Shown here: in pieces, positions 21,223 through 31,469 of the stretch | Numbering within the stretch: position 1 is the stretch's first letter | How the letters are laid out: each line of letters opens with the position of its first letter | Assembly: GCF_000304475.1 (NCBI RefSeq) | Contig: NC_018943.1 | Location: 434,001 to 498,000 of the forward strand | Length of the DNA stretch: 64,000 nucleotides | Direction of reading: 5' to 3' | From: Kazachstania africana CBS 2517 | Lineage: Eukaryota; Ascomycota; Saccharomycetes; Saccharomycetales; Saccharomycetaceae | Program-made: the position numbers and the translations under genes | Notes under the pieces: generated by a model | Seen by the model: the letters and a program-made list of their open reading frames with translations, nothing else | The model's database searches: none | Told to the model about the DNA's origin: nothing

Positions 21223-22893
21223 TTAAATTAAAATATACCCTAGAGCTAGAAGGCTACTGGCATCATCAGTATTCAGTCCATTCAAGTAGCTAAATGCATT
21301 TAACGGTTTACGAATTGTGTCTTTAATTATGACTTTAACTTTATTAATAGAATACTTCAAAAAATTTATTGATTTGAAGAAATACTTCTTTGTTTCTGAA
21401 TCATTATCTGAATCATGCAGTAAAACAAAACTTTCATTTGACAACGGCACTGGCACTGTTGCAGAGATTGAATCTGATTCGGGATTGAAATACTGTACAA
21501 GTGATGACCATGGTGATGACCCAAAATACGATATACAATAACCAATTCCGACGCCAATCGATAAAGAAATTCCCCAAATAATCCATTTATTATATTCTTC
21601 ATTCTCTTTTGGCTTTCTATCATGTTCGTTTCCTTTTTTGGATCCACCACTACCATCTCCCTTAGTATGGCGATGCTTGTCATTCTTCACCCGATCTTTG
21701 GACAATGTCAAATCAGATGAAGTAGGTGCATTTCTATTGCCGTCATTTGGTACTTTCTCTTTGATCTGTATTTTTGGGTTATAAGCTTGCTCATAAAATT
21801 TAATTGATGTTTCTTTAAGAAAAACAAGCATTCTATCCAATTCTTCAGTATTTGAAATAACAAATGGTTGATATAAAAGTGTTATAAGATCATTCCTAAG
21901 ATATGATTTCAGAACATTTTTACATTGTAGAAAAGCATCTTTCTCACATATTGCAATCAATGGTCTCTTGACTTTCTCACTCCTAGATATTCTATTTAGC
22001 AATGATATCAGCTCCCTTGTTTCTTGAATTACCACTAATATAGCCGTGAATTTCTGATACTCATTGATGTCATACGATTTTTGCAGTTGAAAAAGATTTT
22101 GAAATTTATGAGGAATCATCTTGAATAATTTAGAGGACAATCTGCCAACTATCAAAATTCTGAATTCGTTTGCATTCAATTGCTGCCTCTCTTTTTTCGT
22201 TAGTGAGAGTCTTGGCATAATAAATGAAGTGGACGAAGAAGTTAGACTTTTAGACGCAGTCATATAATCTTCCCCTTCTTCCTCCTCTTCAGTATCAGGC
22301 GTCATTGCATTGTTAGATGGCACTCTTCGGTTGAGATCTGAAACAGTACATATCTTGTCACTGTCAGCCTTTACAGGACTGGACTGTAAACGCTTTACTA
22401 CATTCATATGCGAAGAGCATATGTCTTGTATTATAGGTTCACATAAGCGCTTTGGCTGCAAATGTAGTGGTGAATTCTTCTTACCATTAATATCGTACCC
22501 TTCTTCTTCTTCAGATGTGTCACTGGAGGACAATATTCCAGCAGTAGCAGATTGTAATACAAGCTTATTTGAATTGTTATGCAAGGATTCTTCCAAATCC
22601 CTCCTTTGAATAGTATGCCACGATTGTGATATAATATCCCCAACAGAAGGTGTGCTTACGCCACTTGCTTCACTATTGAGCCTTACGGTAGCCATTTCAA
22701 CTGCAATATCCCTTGGAGTAGTGCTCATTATAGTGTCATCTTGCTCATGAACATTTTGGAATCCTCTTTCCAGAAGCTCTAGGACAGAAAGATGAGGATC
22801 TAATATGCTGTTAGTAATGATAGTAGTGACCGGTGCCTCCAAAGGTTCCGCCTTTTTGCCCTTCAAGTTACCGTGCTCTTTATTAACGTTCAT
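21223..22893 (-). CDS. ATG32: Mitophagy receptor Atg32
   Basis: Outer mitochondrial membrane receptor for selective autophagy of mitochondria; binds Atg8 and Atg11. The protein is 556 residues (S. cerevisiae 529). A candidate Atg8-interacting motif WHTI lies at 92-95. Just after it, LSSSDTSEEEE (121-131) matches the serine/acidic segment that casein kinase 2 phosphorylates to recruit Atg11. A pseudo-receiver-like domain covers about 240-390, followed by a Lys/Asp-rich linker and a single transmembrane helix near 437-460 that would leave the C-terminus in the intermembrane space. Position between SLN1 and PAN6 matches YIL146C. All elements needed for receptor function are visible. Confidence 0.95.
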   Translation of the reverse strand: MNVNKEHGNLKGKKAEPLEAPVTTIITNSILDPHLSVLELLERGFQNVHEQDDTIMSTTPRDIAVEMATVRLNSEASGVSTPSVGDIISQSWHTIQRRDLEESLHNNSNKLVLQSATAGILSSSDTSEEEEGYDINGKKNSPLHLQPKRLCEPIIQDICSSHMNVVKRLQSSPVKADSDKICTVSDLNRRVPSNNAMTPDTEEEEEGEDYMTASKSLTSSSTSFIMPRLSLTKKERQQLNANEFRILIVGRLSSKLFKMIPHKFQNLFQLQKSYDINEYQKFTAILVVIQETRELISLLNRISRSEKVKRPLIAICEKDAFLQCKNVLKSYLRNDLITLLYQPFVISNTEELDRMLVFLKETSIKFYEQAYNPKIQIKEKVPNDGNRNAPTSSDLTLSKDRVKNDKHRHTKGDGSGGSKKGNEHDRKPKENEEYNKWIIWGISLSIGVGIGYCISYFGSSPWSSLVQYFNPESDSISATVPVPLSNESFVLLHDSDNDSETKKYFFKSINFLKYSINKVKVIIKDTIRKPLNAFSYLNGLNTDDASSLLALGYILI

Positions 22894-23541
22894 CGTTTAT
22901 TAATTTGAAATTACAAAGAAGAAGTCGGCGTCCCAAAAATCCCCTAGGCCTTTTTTAGCACTGCAATACAAAAAAACGTTGAAATAACCAGCAATTAGCC
23001 TAATTGCTTACAAATACAACACAAGTACGTTCTTAGGCTATGTTAAAAAATGTCTCTAAACGTGCATATATATATGAACATAAAGCGATATGAAAGATTA
23101 ACTACAAAAATAAGCAAGAGTCCGCTGAAGGGAAATTGGAGATTCCAGAAAAGAACTTTCTTATTCTTCCCTTAAAATTTTTTTGCACCTTGGAAACCAA
23201 AGTTAGGGTTAGCCGTCTGCCAGTCTTTTGTTCATTCTTTTCTTTTAGTAACAGCACTACATTCGACAGGGTATGAAAGTGGTGGGGCCCTTTGTATTCT
23301 CCGCATCAATTTGCCAATGACAATCTACAAGTTTCTTTTGTGGCTTCCGTCGTTCATCGCAGTATATATATTTTTTTTTAGGTCAAATGGTATGTTAGCT
23401 CATCGCAAGTTGATACAGCCGTCTCTCAGGAGATTGGTTTTCAATCGCTCGGAATTTGTTTCGGAATCGAAAACAGGATATCGATTGTCAAGGATATATA
23501 CGTACGATGTCTATAAATAAGTAAATGTATCTGAAAAACTT
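22894..23541. promoter_or_regulatory. ATG32 upstream region / PAN6 3' flank
   Basis: This 648-bp stretch has no gene. Near the ATG32 start are TCGGCGTCC (about 22,925), a partial match to the Ume6 site URS1, and CCCCT (22941-22945). Farther out is TTAGGGTTA (23203-23211), a Tbf1-like word running into TAGCCGTCT, a second imperfect URS1. In S. cerevisiae ATG32 is repressed through Ume6-Rpd3, so the imperfect sites are suggestive only. Confidence 0.35.
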
Positions 23542-24522
23542 CTAAACGATAATATTATCAATTAGCCTGACAACAGTGCCTTTATCGAGTCTGTCTGTAA
23601 CGTAAACTGCACAACTAATGACTATCTTAATATCAGAAGGTTCAATTTCTTGCAATTCGTTCAAAGTATTCCAATCCGCAATTGATACATAATCAATTCT
23701 GAAATCACCCGAATCAAGAAATCGTTTCCATGTTGCTTTGATCGCATCAATAACATTTTGTCTCTTTAATACTGTCTTGTTCTGTTTGGCCACTGATATC
23801 AAGTCAGAACCAGTCTGTAACCCCTTGAATAGGTTCGATGAAATAACTAATGATTCATCACATAAATATTTGTTTCTACTACTTAGAGCCAAACCAGCTT
23901 CGTTTCTCACAATGGGAATCATTTTCAGCTTAATATTGAAAAATAACTCATTTACCATGCAATTCAGAACAATAAATTGCTGTATATCTTTTTGACCAAA
24001 ATAGGCAACGTCTGGCATTACAATATTAAACAATTTTGTCACCACAGTAGCAACACCACGGAAAAAATTTGGTCTGGTTTTGCCTTCTAACATTTCACTA
24101 ACACCTAGAACAGAAATAAATGGACCCTTCTGTTCCTCCACGTTCAATGGAATACCTCTTGGATACATTTCACGAGCTGTTGGGGCAAACAATACATCCA
24201 CCTTCAGTGATTCCAATAATTTAATATCATTCTCTAAAGTTCGAGGATACTTGTCCAAATCTTCAGTAGGTGCGAATTGAGATGGATTCACAAATATACT
24301 GACTACCGTATAATCGTTATCTTTAGTGGATTCTTTAATCAAAGTTGCATGCCCATTATGCAGGCAACCCATTGTAGGAACAAACCCCACAGAGATATTT
24401 CTCCGATCCCCAACTTGACATTTACGCCATTCAATTACTTCCCCAACACTGTGGAAAATCTTCATCTTGCACTGTGTTATGACTTTTCTAGCAATATAAA
24501 ATCTCTTCAAGTCCTCGATCAT
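23542..24522 (-). CDS. PAN6: Pantothenate synthetase
   Basis: Condenses pantoate and beta-alanine with ATP to pantothenate, a coenzyme A precursor. The nucleotidyl-transferase HIGH-type motif lies in PTMGCLHNGH, the KMSKS-type motif in SSRNKYL, and VAYFGQKDIQQ is the usual family block. Two in-frame ATGs are possible: 24522 gives 326 residues and 24465 gives 307 residues beginning MKIFHS, which matches the S. cerevisiae start (309 residues). The 19 extra residues carry several Lys/Arg and only two acidic residues, so a mitochondrial presequence from the upstream start is conceivable. Position matches YIL145C. The region to the right is shared with NDC80. Confidence 0.95.
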   Translation of the reverse strand: MIEDLKRFYIARKVITQCKMKIFHSVGEVIEWRKCQVGDRRNISVGFVPTMGCLHNGHATLIKESTKDNDYTVVSIFVNPSQFAPTEDLDKYPRTLENDIKLLESLKVDVLFAPTAREMYPRGIPLNVEEQKGPFISVLGVSEMLEGKTRPNFFRGVATVVTKLFNIVMPDVAYFGQKDIQQFIVLNCMVNELFFNIKLKMIPIVRNEAGLALSSRNKYLCDESLVISSNLFKGLQTGSDLISVAKQNKTVLKRQNVIDAIKATWKRFLDSGDFRIDYVSIADWNTLNELQEIEPSDIKIVISCAVYVTDRLDKGTVVRLIDNIIV

Positions 24523-25199
24523 CTAGCTTTTCAACAAGCTATCATCATTTTTAAGTCATTCACATGGGTCTCCTATTACCCGGTCGTAAGATCTGAAAAC
24601 ATATTTAATAGCTACTATGGCCATCATTCTGGGGATCTTCATACCACCCATTAGAAGCTTTGTATTGACGACGAAGATCGCTAATCAGGTATTGAAAGTG
24701 ATGCTCTTCTTATAATCAAACTAACAAATTCGTTATAACCACGAGGAATAACAGACGTATGATCCTTCCTGTACTTAAACTCAAAAGTTCTGAGGACAAA
24801 AAAGATGGTACTGTGCTATTACTTGCACAGCGATATCTAGAAACTACTCTATGTTGGTACTTATCAAGCAGGTAACTTCCAATTCACTAAAAAAACATTT
24901 GTCTGTAAAAAAGTAAAAGAGAAGCTAGTTTCCAAAGATACATTGAAAAATCATCTACGGTATAAAGTAAACTAGCCAATTAGAACCACTATCAGGTATT
25001 GCCTAGTTAATGTGAGACTCATCAGTAGCCATTATCACTCTGAATCATGTGACTCGAAAATATTTCCGGGTAGCGGTAATTTTGTAAACAAATAATGAAA
25101 AAAAATAAATATTCAATATCGTGTCTGACCTTCGAGCATATACTTTGTTCAAAATGTTCGTAAGGCTCTTGGCAATAGATACCTGTATATTCAAAAATA
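24523..25199. promoter_or_regulatory. PAN6-NDC80 divergent promoter
   Basis: This 677-bp gap is between divergent starts. A strong Reb1-type site TTACCCGG lies at 24576-24583, about 55-110 bp from the two possible PAN6 starts. A CCGGGTAGCGGTAA stretch near 25,065 is on the NDC80 side. No ORF or RNA gene is visible. Confidence 0.5.
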
Positions 25200-27437
25200 A
25201 TGAGCTCAGTACAGCCTACTGTTGGTCAGAAATCAAGTAATATACCAAACCCGTTCCAATCAACTAATAATAACGCCTTTACTTATAATCGTAATGATCC
25301 AATTAATATGGATTTAGACCCTCACAGATTTGTATCACAGATCCCTGTTCTATCCTCGCAAAATGTTAATCAAGAAAGCAATAAACATCGAAGAAATAGT
25401 GCGAGCGCTGAGCTTTCTGAAATGATGAATAAGAGCATTGCTGCTAATACAAAATCAGATCACATAAAGAGGAAAAGATCAAGATCAACAGTTGTTAACA
25501 ATAATGAACTCCAAGGACTACCGAATAGAAGCAGAGCTTTGACCTTATCAGAAGTAGGCGCAACAAAAAGGAACTCTTCCTACAGATTATCTCAGAGGCA
25601 TTCGCTGCAAAATAGGTCATCCTTCTACGGTAACGAACTATTGCAATCTCAGTCGCACGCAACTAATAGAGATCCAAGGCCATTGCGTGATAAAAACTTC
25701 CAGAGCGCAATACAGCAAGAAATTTTTGACTACCTTTTACAGAATAAATTTGACATTGAAACTAATCATCCTATATCTTTAAAATCTTTGAAGCAACCTA
25801 CACAGAAAGGTTTCATAATAATATTCAAATGGCTTTATAGTAGACTTGATCCAGGCTACCAATTCACTAAATCTATTGAGTACGAAATATACCAAATTTT
25901 GAAGAATCTACAATATCCCTATTTGGAAACAATAAATAAATCGCAAATAAGCGCTGTAGGTGGTTCAAGTTGGCATAAATTTCTGGGCTTGCTACACTGG
26001 CTTATCAGAGTCAATATCAAATTAGATAAGTTATCGAGTGATTTCAATCAATCGTTACTAAATCAGCCGACTCAGGAGATGGTTGTTATCAATAGCTCCA
26101 AAACTATTTCAACATTAGATGAACAAGATCAAATTCAAGAGAAGTATGAAATAATGGTGGAAAACTTATTCATTGACTATATATCAAGATCCTATCAGAA
26201 CTTCTTAAATTCGAATGATGATTTTAATACAGCAATGGAAGAATTAACAACCGGCTTTGAAAAATTTACACATATAATTGATTCTGACATTAATACATTA
26301 GCTGTAATGAACGATCGAATGTTTGAAAATTATCAATTTATTATAAAAAGGCACGAAAAATTCAAAGTGTCCATAGAAAAGTACAATGCACTAAAGGGAG
26401 ACCTCACAAAATTTCAAAACTATATTAGTACAATGGAATCAAAATCTGTCGAATGGCCTAAAAAAATAGATAAAATGAATTCTGAATTAGAAAAGAAAAA
26501 ATCGGAAACTAATGATATCGAGAATGACATCCGAAATATATTGAAATCGTTAGATGACAGAGGCTTATCAATTGAGCAAATCGAAGAGCAAAACAAAGAA
26601 AAAGAAGCTTTGATGCATGAAGTTGATGAAATTACCGATCAAACTGATAAATTGACTGGTAATATAAGGGCCAAGAAAGTCGAAAATAACAATATCGTTA
26701 AAAATCTTATAAACGTACTGAAACAGTACAATATGACCCTAGAAAAATTATTCAATGAAAGAGAAAAAATGGATGGGATCGATTCAACGAGTCAAAACAA
26801 GACTAAATTTAAGATACAGCTTCCTGATTCGATTTCAACTAACGATACTACCGAATCAGTTCCAGTGCTATACGATGATTTATTCAAAGATATAATACCT
26901 TCTATCCCAGCAGAATCAGAATTTTCAATAACGGAACTGATAAGAAAGGAAGCATCGAAATTAAAGCTCGAGATTTTTCAAAAAATTGAAATTATCAAAA
27001 GCGAGAACTCTGGTATCGAGGAAGAAATCCTGAAGCTGAAAAACGAGATAAACCAAAAGAACACCGAAAATGAAAAGCTGGAAGATGAACTGCTTGAGTT
27101 AAAGTCATTGTTTGATATAACAAGGCAAAAAAATGAAAATCTACTGGTCTCAGAAAGAATTACTATCGAAAAATTAGAAAAGAAGAATAATGATTCTAGT
27201 AAGACTATTACCTCTAAAACAGTTGAAGCCAACCAGCTAGTAAAAAAGAAAAGGCTTCAGTTAGAGGAGCTCCAAAGAACCCTCAATGCTAAAAGAGTAT
27301 CCTTACATAAGGAAATTTTCGAGATTATAAATTTTGTTGCAACATTCAAGTCAAGTATGCAAAATGCTGTCCAAATGACACAAGAAGAGCTCACAAAAGA
27401 GTTCGAAAAAGTAAACCAATTGGATGACGATATCTAA
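25200..27437 (+). CDS. NDC80: Outer kinetochore Ndc80 complex subunit
   Basis: Microtubule-binding subunit of the Ndc80 complex (with Nuf2, Spc24, Spc25) that couples kinetochores to spindle microtubules. The protein is 745 residues (S. cerevisiae 691). The N-terminal tail of about 160 residues is basic, Ser-rich and disordered, with many possible Aurora (Ipl1) sites such as KRNSS. The calponin-homology domain covers about 165-280 (DPRPLRDKNFQSAIQQEI through SSWHKFLGLLHWLI). Two long coiled coils follow (about 370-530 and 595-740). The tail and the break between the coils account for the extra length. ATG 25200 begins the frame. Position between PAN6 and SSL2 matches YIL144W. Confidence 0.96.
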   Translation: MSSVQPTVGQKSSNIPNPFQSTNNNAFTYNRNDPINMDLDPHRFVSQIPVLSSQNVNQESNKHRRNSASAELSEMMNKSIAANTKSDHIKRKRSRSTVVNNNELQGLPNRSRALTLSEVGATKRNSSYRLSQRHSLQNRSSFYGNELLQSQSHATNRDPRPLRDKNFQSAIQQEIFDYLLQNKFDIETNHPISLKSLKQPTQKGFIIIFKWLYSRLDPGYQFTKSIEYEIYQILKNLQYPYLETINKSQISAVGGSSWHKFLGLLHWLIRVNIKLDKLSSDFNQSLLNQPTQEMVVINSSKTISTLDEQDQIQEKYEIMVENLFIDYISRSYQNFLNSNDDFNTAMEELTTGFEKFTHIIDSDINTLAVMNDRMFENYQFIIKRHEKFKVSIEKYNALKGDLTKFQNYISTMESKSVEWPKKIDKMNSELEKKKSETNDIENDIRNILKSLDDRGLSIEQIEEQNKEKEALMHEVDEITDQTDKLTGNIRAKKVENNNIVKNLINVLKQYNMTLEKLFNEREKMDGIDSTSQNKTKFKIQLPDSISTNDTTESVPVLYDDLFKDIIPSIPAESEFSITELIRKEASKLKLEIFQKIEIIKSENSGIEEEILKLKNEINQKNTENEKLEDELLELKSLFDITRQKNENLLVSERITIEKLEKKNNDSSKTITSKTVEANQLVKKKRLQLEELQRTLNAKRVSLHKEIFEIINFVATFKSSMQNAVQMTQEELTKEFEKVNQLDDDI

Positions 27438-27618
27438 TATATTTATAAGTGTATCCTCTATATTCATATAACGTTCAATTTTCTTATTTGAAAAAGAAAA
27501 AAGAGGTGTGTCCATTATTATTTAAATTAAATACCCTTTTTATATTGGTTGAAAAAAACCCAATAACCTCAAAGAGACGGAAATCCTGATGAAAGAACAT
27601 CAGTATAAAAGAAACTGT

Positions 27619-30120
27619 TCATTTTTTAGCGTTTTTATAATACATTTTACGAATTAATGGATGGTGTTCTTTCAAATCCTTATTCTTATTTGTACTGTAT
27701 TCCATGTATGCCATATCTTCACCACCTGCGAGACCAGCTAAAGATCCCTCGCCTCTAACTGCTTTGTTTTTAAAGCGCCTGTTAACATTATTGCCACGAC
27801 CAATGGTATTGTCTGCATCATCGCCTACTTCTATACCTGCAGCTTCTTCATTCTTCAACAACACTTCCTGTAATAATTCCCTACGTTCTCTTGCAGAAGA
27901 ATAAGCTAAATTTGGTAAATTTTCCATTCCATGTAAATGTGTAATGACTTTGAAGGCATAACCTTGGTCAACCAAAAAGGCCTGTCTCTTTGTTGAGTAA
28001 TACATTTCTTGTGTATCTTTGGATACCAAAGAGTAGAAGAAAGCATTGAAACCTTCATCATTACGTCTTTTTGCCCTAAGAATTCTACCTAGTCTTTGCG
28101 CTTCTTGACGACGTGAACCATAATGTGACGAAATTTGAATCAAACATGTCGCTTCCGGTAAATCAATAGAAGTATCACCAACTTTAGATAAAAATATGGT
28201 GTTAATCTGGTCATTATATTGGAAATTTTGTAAAATGTTCATACGTTCTTGCTGAGGTGTAGAACCGTAAATGAAGGGTTTACCTAACTTCAGGGCATAT
28301 TCTTGCAATGCATATACATTGTCCGAAAATACAATAATCTTGTCGCCTCTCTTTTCGTGATATTGGATCAAGAACTGACATGCTTGAAATTTAGTTGGAT
28401 TCATGATGTACAACAACATTCTCTTCCTGGCAGATTCTCTCAAATATTCCTGATAAAACTCAGCGGTCATTGGACACCAAACTTCAGCACATTGGACATT
28501 TGCAATATGTCCCTTCTGAGAAAGCTCCATCCAATTAGCTTCATAAAGTTTTGGGCCGATTAAGAAATTCAAATCACTAATCTTATCATCTTCTCTGACT
28601 AAAGTTGCGGTCAACCCCAACTTGGCATGGGCAGCAATGGTAGAAACAACTCTACGGAACATAGCTGCAGGAACAACGTGCACTTCATCTAAAATAATAA
28701 AGCCCCATTCTCTACCGGTCAAAAAATCCATAACTTTTTGAGAATCATGAGATCTGTTTCTGGTGTTAGCAACCATAGAATAAGTAGAAACGACCAACCC
28801 TGATTCTGTTTGAAACATTTCCTTATTATCGGATGTGAAAACAGCACAATTTTCAGGCTGTAAAGTACACCATTGTAAGAATTGCTGTCTCCATTGCATT
28901 ACAGAGACAGATGAAGTACAAAGCACAATAACAGATTTTTTAATGGTACAAGCAGCTGTGATACCAACTAAAGTTTTCCCTGCACCACACGGTAACACGA
29001 TAATCCCACTTCTAGCACGACCATTACCAAACATCTTACTTAAAGACTTTTCTTGATATGGTCTAATTTGCGTGGAAGGTTTCAAATCAATGCCTAAGTC
29101 AGGATTACGATGGTCATTTCTGAAATCATATTCTTCTAAAACAGGATAATCAATTTCTTGACATCTCCTCTTGACGATTTCAACTGAAGCATTAGCAATT
29201 TCAAATGAGTGAACAGCATCAATATCATCATCATCTTCTTCTCTTTCATTGTCTCCTCCAACAACGGCACTGAACATGGCTTCCACGTCGTTAGGATTAA
29301 TATTCGTACTAGTACCAGTAGCGTTGTTCACAGCAGTAGCATCTGCCATCTTAGACACCTGCTGCTGTTGATCACTATCTATTCTTAGAGGACCGATTAT
29401 TGGGTCCTTTAATAGCATCTGTAGAATATCGGCCTGCGAAGTTTCAACAAAATATCTATTATGCTTGATAACTAGCTTAACCTTACCGTAGGAAACTGTA
29501 GCACTTTTAATGAAATCAATAATTGACTGAGCAACGGGAACTTTTGATAATCGGTCAAGAACAGAAAGAATATCATCTGTTTCCAATCCTACCGACACAG
29601 CTGCATATAAAGAATATGCGGTAATTTTGTACTCATGAATATGTGACGGCCTACTGATGGGTTCTGCTATAGTCACCAGAAAATCTTGTGCTTGCTCTGC
29701 TAAAGGAGAAAAACTTTCCAAGATAATCCTACCGTCACTAGGTGATATCCATATAGGTCTGGAGGCATGATCGGGTCTCAGCCTTAAGTAACTAAAGTCG
29801 TGAGACCTAAACATGCCAGAAACTGTGTCAGGCTTGAAATCTTCCGGTATATCACTATTTCCGCTTTGTAGGAAACTTTGGTCTTTGGCTGCTAGTTTAC
29901 TCACTGCGTCTGTGCCTGTGATCCTTGTCGTTTTAGTTTTTTTAACAGGTTTAGCCACTTTGATGCTGGGCGTTTCGTTGTAACCATAATCATCATCCCC
30001 ATCAATGAAAGCTTCATCTTCTGTTGCTACTGACTCTTCATCGTCTGAAAAGAAAGTCTCTGTCATCGCTGGGAAGATCTTGCCCTTACTTCTAGTATTA
30101 TAGCCATCAACGTCAGTCAT
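27619..30120 (-). CDS. SSL2: TFIIH DNA translocase Ssl2 (XPB/Rad25)
   Basis: ATP-dependent DNA translocase of TFIIH that opens promoters for Pol II and DNA during nucleotide excision repair. The protein is 833 residues (S. cerevisiae 843). After an acidic N-terminus comes the XPB damage-recognition-like domain (about 105-240). The helicase core has Walker A PCGAGKT near residue 380, the box DEVH instead of DEAH as usual in XPB, motif [13 protein letters not shown], and motif VI within [11 protein letters not shown]. It is convergent with NDC80 (181 bp). It is the last gene of the chromosome IX-like block; in S. cerevisiae the next gene is CCT2, which is not here. Confidence 0.97.
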   Translation of the reverse strand: MTDVDGYNTRSKGKIFPAMTETFFSDDEESVATEDEAFIDGDDDYGYNETPSIKVAKPVKKTKTTRITGTDAVSKLAAKDQSFLQSGNSDIPEDFKPDTVSGMFRSHDFSYLRLRPDHASRPIWISPSDGRIILESFSPLAEQAQDFLVTIAEPISRPSHIHEYKITAYSLYAAVSVGLETDDILSVLDRLSKVPVAQSIIDFIKSATVSYGKVKLVIKHNRYFVETSQADILQMLLKDPIIGPLRIDSDQQQQVSKMADATAVNNATGTSTNINPNDVEAMFSAVVGGDNEREEDDDDIDAVHSFEIANASVEIVKRRCQEIDYPVLEEYDFRNDHRNPDLGIDLKPSTQIRPYQEKSLSKMFGNGRARSGIIVLPCGAGKTLVGITAACTIKKSVIVLCTSSVSVMQWRQQFLQWCTLQPENCAVFTSDNKEMFQTESGLVVSTYSMVANTRNRSHDSQKVMDFLTGREWGFIILDEVHVVPAAMFRRVVSTIAAHAKLGLTATLVREDDKISDLNFLIGPKLYEANWMELSQKGHIANVQCAEVWCPMTAEFYQEYLRESARKRMLLYIMNPTKFQACQFLIQYHEKRGDKIIVFSDNVYALQEYALKLGKPFIYGSTPQQERMNILQNFQYNDQINTIFLSKVGDTSIDLPEATCLIQISSHYGSRRQEAQRLGRILRAKRRNDEGFNAFFYSLVSKDTQEMYYSTKRQAFLVDQGYAFKVITHLHGMENLPNLAYSSARERRELLQEVLLKNEEAAGIEVGDDADNTIGRGNNVNRRFKNKAVRGEGSLAGLAGGEDMAYMEYSTNKNKDLKEHHPLIRKMYYKNAKK

Positions 30121-30556
30121 ATTTAATGCGGTACTTAGTACTTAGGATTGCTGTTAGTTTAGTTTAAAAAGATAAAAATAAAGAATAGTAAATTGAAAAT
30201 ATGATACCAGCGGATGTCGAGATACCAGCCTCAAAATTCTATAAACTATGCTAGTATGTAACTTCCAGGTATGGGTATTACTTGTAAATGAAATGAAATG
30301 TAAAAGTTATGGATAGTATCGATCTACCTATCTTTAAATCTATCCCGATGATTCTTTGCTTTATACTTTTCCATATATTGCTTAATAAGGATTTCAGATC
30401 ATGCGTGAATCGTGATAATATAGTATGGAGAGAAAGAGAAAGGTTACCCGCCCCGCTATTTATAATTTAGACACTGTATAAGATATATGCGGTCTGTATC
30501 AAATGTCGAAGAAATATCCATTAGATTCTTTGAAATCAAGGCAAGCTATAGGGGCT
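30121..30556. promoter_or_regulatory. SSL2 upstream region at the synteny junction
   Basis: This 436-bp AT-rich gap between two minus-strand genes has no ORF. A Reb1-type site TTACCCGC followed by CCCGC lies at 30444-30451, about 325 bp from the SSL2 start and just past the end of the acetyltransferase gene. No repeat, tRNA or LTR scar, which often mark yeast breakpoints, was seen. Confidence 0.5.
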
Positions 30557-31045
30557 TCAATACCCAATTCTTTTATAAACGACCTTTGGTGTCCTCTTCC
30601 CTACCTTAGTGTATAGTAATTGTGCTCTATGATTATGCTCATCTGTCCACCAATAGACTTTAGGTGTGCCCATTTTATCAGCATGCTCGTAGACAAAGTC
30701 AATCAATTTTCTCCCAATACCCCTTGTTCTTACATCTTCCCTCACGTAAAGGTCATTTAAATAGATGATATCTGTCAAATCCCAAGTACTCATATGAGAA
30801 AAAAAATTAGCCATGCCGATGGCCCTTCCAGAGGCTTCATCAATTGCTAGAGCAGACCACATGTTAACTTCAGGATCGATGAATCTTCTAAAATTGAGTT
30901 CTTCTTGCTCCTCTGGTAAACTCGTCTGCTGAAATTCCATGAATAGCGTCCAGAGTTCTTTCCAGCTATTCTTATCATCTTTGTCCACTAGTCTGACAGT
31001 AATGTCATTATTCTCTGTGCTTTCAGTTCCTTGGTTTGTACTCAT
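30557..31045 (-). CDS. GNAT-family N-acetyltransferase, Hpa3/Hpa2-like
   Basis: Small acetyl-CoA-dependent acetyltransferase of 162 residues. The acetyl-CoA loop (motif A) is RTRGIG at 106-111, preceded by the strand IIYLNDLYVRED and followed by a helix and motif B with YWWTDEHNHRAQLLY (131-145). The overall layout is that of S. cerevisiae Hpa3 (about 179 residues, D-amino acid acetyltransferase) and Hpa2, but I cannot decide orthology or substrate. Those genes are subtelomeric in S. cerevisiae, whereas here the gene is internal, at the boundary between the IX-like and XV-like blocks. The upstream region has paired CTCGAG sites. Confidence 0.85.
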   Translation of the reverse strand: MSTNQGTESTENNDITVRLVDKDDKNSWKELWTLFMEFQQTSLPEEQEELNFRRFIDPEVNMWSALAIDEASGRAIGMANFFSHMSTWDLTDIIYLNDLYVREDVRTRGIGRKLIDFVYEHADKMGTPKVYWWTDEHNHRAQLLYTKVGKRTPKVVYKRIGY

Positions 31046-31469
31046 TACAAATATTCTGGTGTAATCTCTTTTCGAACTTGTTTGTTCAGTGAATAATGCT
31101 TCTTTGATATAATTATATACAAATGCTACTCACTTGTAAATAATTTACTCATCCCTTTTGGTACGATGCCATCTTACGGGCACACATTCTCGAGACAAGA
31201 AAAACTCCTCTAATAGAGGAAAAACGATTCTCGAGATGGAGGTATTACGCTCCGAAGATATGCTCAGACAAACAAGGTGAGCCAGCGGAAGGAACTGAAT
31301 TACAGCCGCTGGATAATGGCCGCTGTGGATACCAGTAGAGCGATATCTGACTTCTTATTCTATGATATAATTATAAAATGGCACATATTTATGAAATAAA
31401 ATGATGTAAAAGCCATGTATTACAGAAAGAACACTAAGTATACGCAGAAATTTAAGATATCTTACCCAC
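31046..31469. promoter_or_regulatory. Acetyltransferase promoter with paired CTCGAG sites
   Basis: Two CTCGAG words (31189-31194 and 31230-31235), each in ATTCTCGAGA, are centred 41 bp apart. Midway between them is a small palindrome CCTCTAATAGAGG (31207-31219). CTCGAG is the core bound by the stress repressor Xbp1 in S. cerevisiae. The array sits about 145-190 bp upstream of the acetyltransferase start. The rest of this 424-bp gap has nothing I recognise. Confidence 0.45.
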
